From contig CAKZPN010000046.1 in the NCBI GenBank assembly GCA_937139335.1, positions 62,001-126,000 of the forward strand: DNA of 64,000 nucleotides, in the 5' to 3' direction. This document shows positions 43,711 to 52,840 of the stretch, piece after piece. The DNA is from an uncultured Roseicyclus sp. GTDB taxonomy: Bacteria > Pseudomonadota > Alphaproteobacteria > Rhodobacterales > Rhodobacteraceae. Within the stretch, counting starts at the first letter, position 1. Each line of letters opens with the position of its first letter. The position numbers and the translations under genes were made by a program. The notes under the pieces were generated by a model. That model saw nothing but the letters and a program-made list of their open reading frames with translations, ran no database searches and was not told where the DNA came from.

Positions 43711-44426
43711 AGTGCGGCCCCCACAAGCGCCCCGATCGCGCTGGTGACGGCCATGGCCACAACGCCCCAGACCATCACGCGCACCGTCGCGCGCAGCTTG
43801 GGCGCACCGCCCGCCTGCGCCCCGAGCGCGCCGAGCGTGCCAAGCGCCAGCAGCGTCGCCGCCCCGACCCAGATCGTGAAGGCGTCGAGCGGCGCGATGG
43901 CGCCCACGACCAGCGGCACCATGGCCCCGGCGGCAAAGGTCAGCGCCGAGACCACGGCGGCCTGCAACGGGCGCGGCGGCGACAGGTCGGTCAGACCGAT
44001 CTCGTCGCGCAGATGCGCGGCGAGCGCGTCGGCCTCGGTCAGTTCCTCGGCCACCTGCCGGGCGAGACCCGGCTGGAGTCCGCGCGTCTCGTAGATCGCG
44101 GCCAGTTCGTCCAGTTCGCCCTCGGGGTTGCGGTGCAGCTCTGCCCGCTCGCGCTTGATGTCGGCCAGTTCCACGTCGGCCTGGCTCGAGACCGAGACGT
44201 ATTCCCCCGCCGCCATGCTGAGCGCACCTGCGACCATCCCGGCGATGCCCGCCAGCATGATCGTGACATGGTCGCCCGCCCCGGCCGCGACGCCGACGAT
44301 CAGCGAGGCGGTCGACAGGATGCCGTCATTCGCCCCCATCACCGCCGCGCGCAGCCACCCGGCGCGGCCCGACAGGTGCGGCTCGTCATGGGCCGAGGGG
44401 ATGCCGTGATGCAGCGGCCGCACCAT
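43707..44426 (-). CDS. VIT1/CCC1-family transporter
   Basis: A 239-residue membrane protein of the vacuolar iron transporter type. The first part AAVMGANDGILSTASLIVGVAAG near residue 28-50 is the family signature, followed by the EYVSVSSQADVELADIKRERAEL cytoplasmic helix near residue 85, and three C-terminal hydrophobic segments. Family members move Fe or Mn. The first 20 residues are polar. It overlaps by one base with the stop of the upstream FAD oxidase gene and by four bases with the convergent nagA stop (shared CTAA). Confidence 0.9.
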   Translation of the reverse strand: MVRPLHHGIPSAHDEPHLSGRAGWLRAAVMGANDGILSTASLIVGVAAGAGDHVTIMLAGIAGMVAGALSMAAGEYVSVSSQADVELADIKRERAELHRNPEGELDELAAIYETRGLQPGLARQVAEELTEADALAAHLRDEIGLTDLSPPRPLQAAVVSALTFAAGAMVPLVVGAIAPLDAFTIWVGAATLLALGTLGALGAQAGGAPKLRATVRVMVWGVVAMAVTSAIGALVGAAL

Positions 44427-45832
44427 CAGTCGAGGTCCATCTTGCCGGGGTTCAGGATGTTCAGCGGGTCCACCGCCCGCTTGATCGCGCGCATCATTCC
44501 CATCGCGCCCGGCCCCAGTTCCCGATCGAGGTATTTCGCCTTGCCCTGCCCGATCCCGTGCTCGCCGGTGCAGGTGCCGTCCATGGAAATCGCGAGGTCG
44601 TTCAGCCAGCCGATGAAGCTGTCGGCCCGCGCGACCTCGTCCGGGTTCTCGGCGTCGACCAGCAGCAGCGCGTGGAAATTCCCGTCGCCGACATGGCCCA
44701 CGACGGGCGCGATGAAGCCGTCCGCCGCCAGCCGCTCCTGCGCGGCGGTGACGCAATCGGCGAGACGCGAGACCGGCACGCAGACATCGGTGGAAATGCC
44801 CCGCGCGCCGGGCCGCAATTGCAGCGCCGCCCAATAGGCGTCGTGGCGCGCCTGCCAGAGCCGGGCGCGGTCCTCCTCCTTCGTGGTGAAGGTGAAGCCG
44901 CTGCCGCCCATCTCGGCGGCGATGTCGCCAAACGCCTCGGCCTGTTCCGCAACCCCCGTCTCCGAGCCGTGGAACTCCAGCAGCAAAAGCGGCGCTTCAG
45001 GCAGGTCGAGTTTGGAATAGGCGTTCACCGCGCGCACCTGCAGCGCGTCGAGCAGCTCGATCCGGGCCACCGGCAGGCCATACTGGATCGTCATGATGAC
45101 GGCGTTGCAGGCCGCCTCGACGCTCGGGAAGGAGCAGGTGGCGGCCGACACCGCCTCGGGGATGCCGCGCAGGCGGAGCGTCAGTTCGGTGATGATGCCA
45201 AGCGTGCCCTCGGAGCCAACCATGAGCCGCGTCAGGTCGTAGCCGGCGGAGCTTTTCCGGGCCCGCGACGCGCTCGTCATGATCTCGCCCGAGGGCAGCA
45301 CCGCCTTCAGCGCCAGCACGTTGTCCTTCATCGTGCCGTAGCGCACCGCGTTGGTGCCGCTGGCCCCGGTCGCGGCCATGCCGCCGAGCGAGGCGTCGGC
45401 GCCGGGATCGACCGGGAAGAACAACCCGGTGTCGCGCAGGTGGGTGTTCAGCGCCTTGCGCGTGACGCCGGGCTGGATCACCACGTCCATGTCGGCGGCG
45501 TTCACCTGCAGGATCGCGTTCATGTCCTTGAAATCGAGCGACACGCCCCCCGCCGGCGCGTTCACGTGCCCCTCGAGCGAGGTGCCGGTGCCGAAGGCAA
45601 TGACCGGCACGCGATACTCGGCGCAGATCGCCACGATCTCCTGCACCTCGGCGGTCGAGGTGGGGCAGATCACCGCATCCGGCGGCTGGTTGCGCAGCCA
45701 GGTCGTGGTGTGCGCGTGCTGTTCGCGCAGGGCCTGCCCGGTTTCGAGCCGCGCCCCGAACCGCTGCCGCAGCACGTCGAGCGCCGTTGCGATGCCGCCC
45801 TCGTTGCGTGCCAGATCCAGAGCGCCTGCCAT
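44426..45832 (-). CDS. FAD-linked 2-hydroxyacid dehydrogenase (GlcD/D-lactate dehydrogenase type)
   Basis: A 468-residue flavoenzyme. An FAD-binding type 4 domain covers residues about 40-220 (PVIAFGTGTSLEGHVNAPAGGVSLD, FFPVDPGADASLGGMAATGASGTNAVRYGTM), and the GlcD C-terminal domain about 225-466 with GHVGDGNFHALLLVD near residue 375 and GEHGIGQGK near residue 425. Such enzymes oxidise D-lactate, glycolate or 2-hydroxyglutarate, passing electrons to quinone or a flavoprotein. The start at 45832 follows a GGGGGAA ribosome site. Substrate not fixed by sequence. Confidence 0.93.
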   Translation of the reverse strand: MAGALDLARNEGGIATALDVLRQRFGARLETGQALREQHAHTTTWLRNQPPDAVICPTSTAEVQEIVAICAEYRVPVIAFGTGTSLEGHVNAPAGGVSLDFKDMNAILQVNAADMDVVIQPGVTRKALNTHLRDTGLFFPVDPGADASLGGMAATGASGTNAVRYGTMKDNVLALKAVLPSGEIMTSASRARKSSAGYDLTRLMVGSEGTLGIITELTLRLRGIPEAVSAATCSFPSVEAACNAVIMTIQYGLPVARIELLDALQVRAVNAYSKLDLPEAPLLLLEFHGSETGVAEQAEAFGDIAAEMGGSGFTFTTKEEDRARLWQARHDAYWAALQLRPGARGISTDVCVPVSRLADCVTAAQERLAADGFIAPVVGHVGDGNFHALLLVDAENPDEVARADSFIGWLNDLAISMDGTCTGEHGIGQGKAKYLDRELGPGAMGMMRAIKRAVDPLNILNPGKMDLD

Positions 45833-45975
45833 GTCGTTTCCCCCCGGTCGCGTTGCGATCCCGGACTTATCCCCGCACCGCCCCCGAGGCGCAAGGCCGA
45901 GGGCGGCAACGCGGCCCCTTGCCACGGATCGCGCGGACGTTTCAGATGCCGTCTGCGCCTTGAGGGAGGACGAAG

Positions 45976-47472
45976 ATGACACGACCCACGCCGCTGTGGC
46001 TGCTGGTGCTCCTGCAAGGCGGCATCTCTGCCGCGTCCCTGGTGGTCGAGATCGTGGCGGGCCGGATGCTGGCCCCGCATGTCGGCATGTCGCTCTACAC
46101 CTGGACTTCGGTGATCGCGGTGGTGCTGGCGGGTTTTTCCGCCGGGCACTGGTGGGGCGGGCGATTGGCCGAGAAACCGGCCGACCGGGCGCTGGCCTGG
46201 ACCGGCGGCGCGATTCTCGCCGCCGCCGTCACCACGGCGGGCGCCGTCCTGATCCTGCCGATGGTCGCGGGCCCGGTCCTGGCCACCGTCACGAGCCCGG
46301 TCTGGGCGATCACCGCGCTGACCATGGCGGTGTTTTTCCTGCCGTCCTTCTTCGCCGGCGTCCCCGCGCCGGTGCTGGCGCAGATCGCGGTGACGACGCA
46401 CGACCGTTCCGGCCCAGCGCTGGGGGCGATGTTCGCCTCGGGTGCGGTGGGCGCCATTGCGGGCACGCTGCTGGCGGGGTTCGTCTTCATCGCCTGGCTC
46501 GGCTCGGCGCTGACGCTGGTGGTGGTCACGCTGGTCTATATCGCCTCGGGCCTCCTGTTTTTCTGGCTGGCGCGGTCACGCGGATTCGCGCTGGCGCTGC
46601 TGGCCGGCGCGGCGGCGGCCGGGATGGCGGGCCTCGCGCTGGCCGCCCCCGCGCAATGCGAGCAGGAGACCAGATATTTCTGCCTCCGGGTGGAGGACCT
46701 GTCGGCCGATCCCTCCAGCCCCGTGCACCTGATGGTCATCGACCACCTCGCCCACGGGATCAGCGCGCGCGATGCGCCGCAGGTGCAGTTCACCGTGCAT
46801 GGCGCGATGCTCGACACGCTCACCCGGATGCGCGCGCCGCGCGACGACTTCACCACCTACGTGATCGGCGGCGGCTCCTTCTCCGTTCCGCGCAGTCTGA
46901 TCGCGCAGGGCGCGGGCCCGATGACGGTGGCCGAGATCGACCCCGAGGTGACGCAGCTCGCGGCCGAGGCGTTCTGGTTCGACCCGTCGACAGCGGAGAT
47001 CTGGCACGAGGACGCGCGCCGCGCGCTGCTGACCCGGCCCGAGGCGCGGTTCGACATCGTCATCGGCGACGCCTTCACCGACGTGGTCGTGCCCGTCCAC
47101 CTCGTCACGCGCGAGTTCTTCGAGCTGGTGGCATCGCGGATGACGCCCGAGGGCTCGTTTCTGATGACGGTGATCGACTACGAGGACCGTCTGGGCGCCG
47201 TCGGCTCCATCGTGACGACGCTGCGCGAGGTGTTCCCGGTGGTCGAGGTCTGGACCCGTGCAGCGCAGCCCGATCCCGGCGCGCGGATGGTCTTTGCCGT
47301 CGTGGCGGGCCAGACGCCGACTCCGGTGAACGAGTTCACCGCGCCCGCGCCGGACCTCATGGTGTTCGGGGCACTGGCCGACGGCTTCGTGCAGCAGATC
47401 GCCGACCGGCGCGGCATGGTCCTGACCGACGACTTCGCGCCGATCGACCGGCTGATGGGGCGGCGGGATTGA
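45976..47472 (+). CDS. Membrane-fused spermidine synthase-like protein
   Basis: A 498-residue protein with about eight N-terminal hydrophobic segments (residues 8-230) fused to a cytoplasmic SAM-binding spermidine-synthase-like domain. Motifs there are VIGGGSFSVPRSLI near residue 298, AEIDPEVTQLA near residue 320, and DIVIGDAFTDVVVP near residue 360. The acidic gatekeeper residues of genuine aminopropyltransferases (DSxD-type) are partly replaced by DAFTD, so polyamine synthesis is uncertain. Membrane-fused forms are common in proteobacteria and their role is unknown. Start is divergent from the FAD oxidase. Confidence 0.85.
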   Translation: MTRPTPLWLLVLLQGGISAASLVVEIVAGRMLAPHVGMSLYTWTSVIAVVLAGFSAGHWWGGRLAEKPADRALAWTGGAILAAAVTTAGAVLILPMVAGPVLATVTSPVWAITALTMAVFFLPSFFAGVPAPVLAQIAVTTHDRSGPALGAMFASGAVGAIAGTLLAGFVFIAWLGSALTLVVVTLVYIASGLLFFWLARSRGFALALLAGAAAAGMAGLALAAPAQCEQETRYFCLRVEDLSADPSSPVHLMVIDHLAHGISARDAPQVQFTVHGAMLDTLTRMRAPRDDFTTYVIGGGSFSVPRSLIAQGAGPMTVAEIDPEVTQLAAEAFWFDPSTAEIWHEDARRALLTRPEARFDIVIGDAFTDVVVPVHLVTREFFELVASRMTPEGSFLMTVIDYEDRLGAVGSIVTTLREVFPVVEVWTRAAQPDPGARMVFAVVAGQTPTPVNEFTAPAPDLMVFGALADGFVQQIADRRGMVLTDDFAPIDRLMGRRD

Positions 47473-47491
47473 GGCGGAGCGCGACGGGCAT

Positions 47492-47563
47492 GGTGGGCAA
47501 GATCGCCCACCCTATGTGGAACGATGCCCGCTGAGGTCGTAGGGTGGGCAAATCCTGCCCACC
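47492..47563. repeat. Tandem pair of GGTGGGC...GCCCACC palindromes
   Basis: Two similar hairpins in the gap between convergent genes: GGTGGGC-AAGATC-GCCCACC (47492-47511), followed by CTA, and GGTGGGCA-AATCC-TGCCCACC (47543-47563), preceded by TAG and followed by GCCCTA. The extended unit reads TAGGGTGGGC...GCCCACC(N)CTA. The second hairpin lies 3 bases from the sufS stop codon, whose complement is the terminal CTA. They could end transcription in both directions or be mobile REP-type elements. Confidence 0.65.
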
Positions 47564-47566
47564 GCC

Positions 47567-48790
47567 CTACGCGAACAGTTCGTGGCACAGCTCCAGCGCG
47601 TCGATCAGCGTGTCGACCTCACCTTCGGTGTTGTACATCCCGAAGCTCGCGCGGCAGGTGGCGGTGACGCCCAGGTGCTCCATCAGCGGTTGCGCGCAAT
47701 GGTGGCCGGCGCGGACCGCGACACCCTTCTTGTCGAGCACGGTCGAGATGTCATGCGCATGCGCCGCGCCGTCGAGCGTGAACGAGAAGATCGCGCCCTT
47801 GCGCGCCGATTTCCCCTGCACGTTCAGCCAGTTCAGCCCGTCCAGCCGCGCCCGCGCATAGTCGCGCAGCCGCGCCTCGTGGGCGGCAATGGCCTCCATC
47901 CCGACGTCCATGAGGTAGTCCAGCGCCACGCCCAGCCCGATCTGCTGTACGATGCCGGGGGTGCCGGCCTCGAACTTCATCGGCGGGTCGGTCCAGGTGA
48001 CCGTGTCGCGATGCACCTCGCGGATCATGTCGCCGCCGCCGATGAACGGCCGCATCTCGGCCATCCGCGCAGCCTTGATGTGGATCGCGCCGCAGCCGGA
48101 GGGACCATAGAGCTTGTGGCCGGTCATCGCGTAGAAATCCGCCCCGAGCGCATCGAGGTTGAGCGGCATGTGCACGGCGGCCTGCGACCCGTCGAGCAGT
48201 ACCGGCACGCCCTTGGCGTGGGCCGCGTCTATAACCGGCTTCACGTCGAAAACGGTGCCCAGCACGTTCGACATATGCGACATCGCCACCAGCTTCGTCC
48301 GCGGCCCGATGGCGTCGATCATCGCCTGCGGGTCCAGGTCGCCGTTGGCGTCCACCTCCACCCATTTCAGCACCACGCCCTGGCGTTCGCGCAGGAAATG
48401 CCAGGGCACGATGTTGGCGTGGTGTTCCGCGATGGTCAGCACGATCTCGTCGCCCGCCTGCATCCGCGGCATCGCCCAGCCATAGGCGACGAGGTTGATG
48501 CCCTCCGTCGCGCCGCTGGTGAACACGATCTCGCGCTCGTCCGTCACACCGAGGAACCGCGCGATGGTGCCGCGTACGCCCTCGTATTTCTCGGTGGCAA
48601 GGTTCGACAGGTAGTGCAGGCCACGGTGGACGTTGGAATATTCCATCGAATAGGCCTGCGTGACCGCGTCGATCACCACCTGCGGCTTCTGCGCGGAGGC
48701 GCCGTTGTCGAGATAGACCAGCGGCTTGCCGTTCACCTGCCGCGACAGGATCGGGAAATCGGCGCGGATCTGGTCGATGGGATAGGTCAT
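47567..48790 (-). CDS. sufS: Cysteine desulfurase SufS
   Basis: A 407-residue group II cysteine desulfurase that delivers persulfide sulfur for Fe-S cluster assembly. The PLP lysine is in MTGHKLYGPSGCG near residue 225 and the active-site cysteine in TATCRASFGMYNT near residue 378, flanked by HHCAQPLM. Length matches SufS rather than the NifS/IscS type. It is the last gene of the suf operon; its stop is next to a palindromic repeat. The start is 3 bases from the preceding YIP1 gene stop, so translation is coupled. Confidence 0.96.
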   Translation of the reverse strand: MTYPIDQIRADFPILSRQVNGKPLVYLDNGASAQKPQVVIDAVTQAYSMEYSNVHRGLHYLSNLATEKYEGVRGTIARFLGVTDEREIVFTSGATEGINLVAYGWAMPRMQAGDEIVLTIAEHHANIVPWHFLRERQGVVLKWVEVDANGDLDPQAMIDAIGPRTKLVAMSHMSNVLGTVFDVKPVIDAAHAKGVPVLLDGSQAAVHMPLNLDALGADFYAMTGHKLYGPSGCGAIHIKAARMAEMRPFIGGGDMIREVHRDTVTWTDPPMKFEAGTPGIVQQIGLGVALDYLMDVGMEAIAAHEARLRDYARARLDGLNWLNVQGKSARKGAIFSFTLDGAAHAHDISTVLDKKGVAVRAGHHCAQPLMEHLGVTATCRASFGMYNTEGEVDTLIDALELCHELFA

Positions 48791-49402
48791 TCAGGCGGTT
48801 CCGAAAGTGATGCCGAGCATGGTCAGGAGCAGGCTCAGGACGAACAGGATCGCGAAGGCGGATACGATGGTCATCGCGAAGACCACCCCCAGCGAGGTGA
48901 AGCCGTGGACCGTGGCGATGAAGTTCACCAGGAGCCACAGGAACAGGCCGACCGCCAGCACGGTGACGAAGCCGGCGGCGAAGGGCAGCACCAGCACCGC
49001 GACCAGTTGGACCAGCTGCACGAGGATGAAGATGAACTGCAGCCAGACGACGAGGGTCATCGCCTCCTCGAACTGACCTGAGCCGCCGAAGGCCTGCCCG
49101 ATCCGGGTGATCGCCTGCGCCATCATGTAGAGAAAGGCGGCCTGCAACAGCCCCAGCACGATCGGCGAGCCGACGATGGGGCCGGTCAGGGGCTCGTCCT
49201 GCGCCACGTCCTGCGGCACGTCCGCGATCAGGTAGAGCACATCGCCGAGGATCATCGACAGCACCACGACCAGCGCGAAGGCGAGCCACAACGCCTGCCG
49301 CGGCACACCGAGGCTGAGGATCGTCTCGGCCCCTTCGCGCGGGTTCGTCACCGTCTCGCGCGCCAGGCGCAGCAGCGGGCCGAGGCTCAGCAGATGGGTC
49401 AT
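48791..49402 (-). CDS. YIP1-family membrane protein
   Basis: A 203-residue protein with five hydrophobic segments (residues about 34-55, 85-105, 122-145, 147-170, 178-200), the layout of bacterial Yip1-domain proteins. An N-terminal amphipathic region (LLSLGPLLRLARETVTNPREGAETIL) contains the family's NPREGA element. Function unknown. Its TGA is directly followed by the sufS ATG. It overlaps the preceding membrane protein gene as ATGA, so it is an integral part of the operon. Confidence 0.85.
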   Translation of the reverse strand: MTHLLSLGPLLRLARETVTNPREGAETILSLGVPRQALWLAFALVVVLSMILGDVLYLIADVPQDVAQDEPLTGPIVGSPIVLGLLQAAFLYMMAQAITRIGQAFGGSGQFEEAMTLVVWLQFIFILVQLVQLVAVLVLPFAAGFVTVLAVGLFLWLLVNFIATVHGFTSLGVVFAMTIVSAFAILFVLSLLLTMLGITFGTA

Positions 49403-49902
49403 GGGCTCGTATCCGCCTCGGGTGCGCGTTCCGCCTCGCGCAAGGAAATGCCCCAGATCGACAGGAAGGCAACCAGCAAGATCACCCCTGCGACGGTCTG
49501 CTCCGGGCCGGGGCCGATGAAGCCCGCGACGAGGCCATACAGAAGCCACGCCGGGGAAGCGGCGAGCAAGGACCAGAACAAGGCCAATCGCGCCGAATAC
49601 CAGCTGCCCCGTCCGCGGACGAGTTTCGCAAAAAGGTGCGTCAGCGCCGCCAAGGTGTAGGCGACGAGCGGCATCAGGAAGATCCAGCCAAACAGCGCAC
49701 CGCCAAGCCGCGCGTCAAGGGGCACCGAGGGGTCGAGGAAGGCCTGGCGGCTGAGGGCGGGCCATTGCGCGATGAAGATCACGAAACAGGCCGCGATCAG
49801 GATCGCGAGCGCGCGGTCCTCGCGCCGGCCCATGGCGAGCAGCTTGCGCATCACGCGCGCGGGGCGGCGCCATGTCGCCACGATGTCGGACGTCACTGCC
49901 AT
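49399..49902 (-). CDS. Small integral membrane protein in the suf operon, YIP1-like
   Basis: A 167-residue protein with four hydrophobic segments (residues about 31-48, 70-92, 105-125, 135-155) and a basic N-terminus (TWRRPARVMRKLLAMGRRED). Its neighbour is a YIP1-family gene and the topology is similar, but I see no firm family motif. It starts 4 bases after the sufD stop and overlaps the next gene as ATGA. Role in cluster assembly is not known; conservation in other suf operons would be informative. Confidence 0.75.
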   Translation of the reverse strand: MAVTSDIVATWRRPARVMRKLLAMGRREDRALAILIAACFVIFIAQWPALSRQAFLDPSVPLDARLGGALFGWIFLMPLVAYTLAALTHLFAKLVRGRGSWYSARLALFWSLLAASPAWLLYGLVAGFIGPGPEQTVAGVILLVAFLSIWGISLREAERAPEADTSP

Positions 49903-49906
49903 CGTT

Positions 49907-51208
49907 TCAGCCCCGCCTGCGCCGCTCCAGCCAGAGCTGCAGCCGGGTGCGGATCTCGTCTTGCAGCCCGGCATCCTCGATTTCCTGGATCGCCTCGTCG
50001 ATGAAGGCCAGCACCAGCAGGTCGGTCGCCGTCTCGCGCGGCACACCGCGGGCGCGCAGGTAGAACAGCGCGGTCTCGTCGATCGCCCCGGTGGTCGAGC
50101 CATGCGAGCATTTGACGTCGTCGGCGTAGATCTCCAGCTCGGGCTTGGCCTGGAACGACGCTTCCTCGTCCAGAAGCAACGCCTGGCTGATCTGGTAGCC
50201 GTCGGTCTTCTGCGCGCCGGGTTTTACCAGGATCTTGCCCTGGAACACACCCTCGGCGCCGTTCCTGAGCACCTTCTTGAACACCTGCCGGCTTTCGCAA
50301 TTCACCGCGTCATGGGTGACGAAGACGGTGTCGTCATGGTGGCAGGCGATGGTCTTGCCGTCGCCCATGGCCGCGCCCGCGACATGCGCGATGGCATCGT
50401 CGCCGGTCAACTCTATCACGTGCTCGTTGCGGGTGAGGATGCCGTTCACCGTGAGTGTGAAGGATTTGTAGGCGCTTTCCTCCCCCAGACGCGCGAACAT
50501 GTGGGTCGCCGCGCGGCGTTCGTGGTCGCGGCCCTGCGCGCGGATGTGGTGGAAGGCGCCGCGGTCGGCGACGCTGATCTCCATCGTCTTCATGAAGCGC
50601 GCGGCGGCCGGGCCGTTCTCGAGAATGGTGAGCTCCGCGCCCTCCTCCACCCGCACGACATGGTGCAGCATCGCGTCAGAGGTCTCCGAGCGGTGCAGGT
50701 AGACGAAGCTGATCGGCTTGGCCGCCATGCCGGTGGCGCGGATCACCAGGCCATCGGTCGCGAAGGCCGTGCTCAGCGCGGCGAGCGGGCGGGCGACCGG
50801 GGTCTGGCCCGCGGCCTCCAGCGTTCCGAAGACGTCGCGTGCCCAGTGGATGTCCTTGTTAAGGGCATCCGACAGCCGCTCGATCTCCACCCCCGCAAGG
50901 CTCAGATCGTCCGATTGGTCAGGGTCGAAGACGCCGTCGACGAAGACGATGCGCAGCCGGTCGATCTCGGAGAAAAGCGGTGCCTCGTCCGTCGCCTCGA
51001 AAAGCGCGGCGCGCGGCGGCGCGGGCTGGGTCAGGCTCGCGGGATCGGTGTATTTCCAGTACTCGTCGCGCCGCGTCGGAAGGCCCATGTCGCGGACGCG
51101 CGCCAGTGCAGCCTCGCGGGCCTCGCGCGCCCAACCGGCGCCCTGCGGCAGGTCGAGCGTGGCAAGCCGGGTTTCGGTCAGGTCCTGCTTGGGTTGTGCC
51201 ACCGCCAT
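49907..51208 (-). CDS. sufD: Fe-S cluster assembly scaffold protein SufD
   Basis: A 433-residue component of the SufBCD scaffold complex. The C-terminal half carries the SufB/SufD beta-helix core with HMFARLGEESAYKSFTLTVNG near residue 235-255, GVFQGKILVKPGAQKTDGYQ near residue 325, and KCSHGSTTGAID near residue 370 containing the conserved His for complex function. C-terminal EIQEIEDAGLQDEIRTRLQLWL is also typical. The start shares one base with the sufC stop (TAATG). It works with sufC and sufB in the same operon. Confidence 0.96.
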   Translation of the reverse strand: MAVAQPKQDLTETRLATLDLPQGAGWAREAREAALARVRDMGLPTRRDEYWKYTDPASLTQPAPPRAALFEATDEAPLFSEIDRLRIVFVDGVFDPDQSDDLSLAGVEIERLSDALNKDIHWARDVFGTLEAAGQTPVARPLAALSTAFATDGLVIRATGMAAKPISFVYLHRSETSDAMLHHVVRVEEGAELTILENGPAAARFMKTMEISVADRGAFHHIRAQGRDHERRAATHMFARLGEESAYKSFTLTVNGILTRNEHVIELTGDDAIAHVAGAAMGDGKTIACHHDDTVFVTHDAVNCESRQVFKKVLRNGAEGVFQGKILVKPGAQKTDGYQISQALLLDEEASFQAKPELEIYADDVKCSHGSTTGAIDETALFYLRARGVPRETATDLLVLAFIDEAIQEIEDAGLQDEIRTRLQLWLERRRRG

Positions 51209-51963
51209 TACGCCACCTCGCCGACGATGTCGGTATAGCCGTTCTTTTCCACTTCGATGGCCAGCTCCGGCCCGCCGGTCTTGATGATGCGGCCGTCGGA
51301 CATGATGTGGACGACGTCGGGCTGGATGTGGTCGAGCAACCGTTGGTAGTGCGTGATGACGAGGAACCCGCGGCCCGCATCGCGCAGCGCGTTCACGCCG
51401 TCGGCCACCAGCTTCATCGCGTCGACGTCGAGGCCGGAATCGGTCTCGTCGAGGATGCACATCTTCGGCGCCAGCACGGCCATCTGCAAGATTTCGTTAC
51501 GCTTTTTCTCACCGCCTGAAAAGCCGACATTCACCGGACGCTTCAGCATCTCGGCGTCGATCTTGAGCGAGGCCGCCTTGTCGCGGATCAGTTTCAGGAA
51601 CTCGCCGGCGCTGATCTCGTCCTCGCCGCGGGTTTTGCGCTGCGCGTTCAGCGCGGTGCGCAGGAAGGTCATGTTGCCCACGCCGGGGATTTCGACCGGG
51701 TACTGGAACGCGAGGAAAAGGCCCGCGGCCGCACGTTCCTCCGGCTCCATCGCCAGCAGGTCCTCGCCCTCCAGCGCTGCGGTGCCATCCGTCACCTCGT
51801 AGCCGTCGCGGCCCGACAGCACATAGCTCAGCGTCGACTTGCCCGAGCCGTTCGGCCCCATGATCGCGTGGACCTTGCCGGCCTCGACCTCCAGGTCGAC
51901 GCCCTTGAGGATCTGCTTGTCCTCGTCTTCCAGTTTCACGTGCAGGTTCTTGATGCTCAGCAT
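51208..51963 (-). CDS. sufC: Fe-S cluster assembly ATPase SufC
   Basis: A 251-residue ABC-type ATPase. Walker A GPNGSGKS near residues 35-42, Q-loop in FLAFQYPVEIPGV (about residue 85-97), signature FSGGEKKRNEILQM near residue 145, and Walker B MCILDETDSGLDVDAMK near residue 165. These are the classical SufC forms. It powers the SufBCD scaffold. In this operon it is separated from sufB by two non-Fe-S genes. Confidence 0.97.
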   Translation of the reverse strand: MLSIKNLHVKLEDEDKQILKGVDLEVEAGKVHAIMGPNGSGKSTLSYVLSGRDGYEVTDGTAALEGEDLLAMEPEERAAAGLFLAFQYPVEIPGVGNMTFLRTALNAQRKTRGEDEISAGEFLKLIRDKAASLKIDAEMLKRPVNVGFSGGEKKRNEILQMAVLAPKMCILDETDSGLDVDAMKLVADGVNALRDAGRGFLVITHYQRLLDHIQPDVVHIMSDGRIIKTGGPELAIEVEKNGYTDIVGEVA

Positions 51964-51979
51964 GTCGCGTTTCCTTCCG

Positions 51980-52825
51980 TCAAGTCACCGGGGCCGCGGC
52001 CTTGGCCGCCTGCCCCATCGTTGCGTCTGCCCGAAGCTCCTTCGGGAAATGTCTGATCAGCGCGTCCCGCGCGGCGGCGATGCCGTCGGCGTAGCGCAGG
52101 GGCCCCGTCGCCGCCCGCGCGGCAAGGCCCGGCACCGCGTCGATCGCGACCGGCGCCGGCATGTAACGCCCGACCGAGGCGGCATAGTCGTGGTATTTCA
52201 TCAGCCCCTGCCCGGCGGGATCCATCCAGGTGCTGGCGACGCCGTAGGCATCGGCCACGATCAGGCCGTGCAGGCTGGCCGAGACGACATGGGCCGCGCC
52301 CGCGATGGCGGCGCAGACCGCCTCGGGCTCCTGGCGCGGGTCGACAAGGCGCAGGCGCGCATCGCGCGCGACCATCGCCGCGATCGCCGGGGCGTCCATC
52401 TGGCTGTGATGCGGGATCACCACGACGTGGTCGTCCCGCACCGGCGCCGGCCCGAGGACGTCGGGCGCCAGCAGGCCGGGATCGCCGAACTCCGTCATCT
52501 CGATCCGGCAGATCGCGGCGCCCACCGGGCCGCGCATCAGACGGATGTCGAGATTGTCGAGAAACTCGCGCCGGAAGATCGGGTTCAAGACCCCGGTCCC
52601 CCAGAGGATCGGCTTCGGCCGCCCCGGCGCAGGCTCGGGAAACGCCTTGGCCAGAACGTGCAGCAGCGAGCCGAGCGCAAACAGCTCCGCCTGTTTCGGG
52701 CGCACGTTCACCACCTCGCGACCCGAGATCCAGGCCACCGCCCGCGCGCTCAGCGTGTCGCCGAAATTCGCGGCGGGCCAATGGTAGAGCTTCAGCGGCT
52801 CGGGGCGATCGGTGCCGATGGTCAT
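51980..52825 (-). CDS. Polysaccharide pyruvyl transferase family protein
   Basis: A 281-residue glycosyltransferase-like enzyme that would add a pyruvate ketal, or act as a related transferase, on a surface polysaccharide. Family features are YHWPAANFGDTLSARAVAWISG near residues 14-35, WGTGVLNPIFRREFLDNLDIRLMRGP near residue 73, and the C-terminal VVSASLHGLIVADAYGVASTWMDP (residues about 180-203), which contains the conserved SLHG motif. It sits inside the suf operon between sufB and sufC, 16 bases before sufC. A role in Fe-S assembly is not expected. Confidence 0.85.
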   Translation of the reverse strand: MTIGTDRPEPLKLYHWPAANFGDTLSARAVAWISGREVVNVRPKQAELFALGSLLHVLAKAFPEPAPGRPKPILWGTGVLNPIFRREFLDNLDIRLMRGPVGAAICRIEMTEFGDPGLLAPDVLGPAPVRDDHVVVIPHHSQMDAPAIAAMVARDARLRLVDPRQEPEAVCAAIAGAAHVVSASLHGLIVADAYGVASTWMDPAGQGLMKYHDYAASVGRYMPAPVAIDAVPGLAARAATGPLRYADGIAAARDALIRHFPKELRADATMGQAAKAAAPVT

Positions 52826-52840
52826 GGCTCTCCCCCGGCT

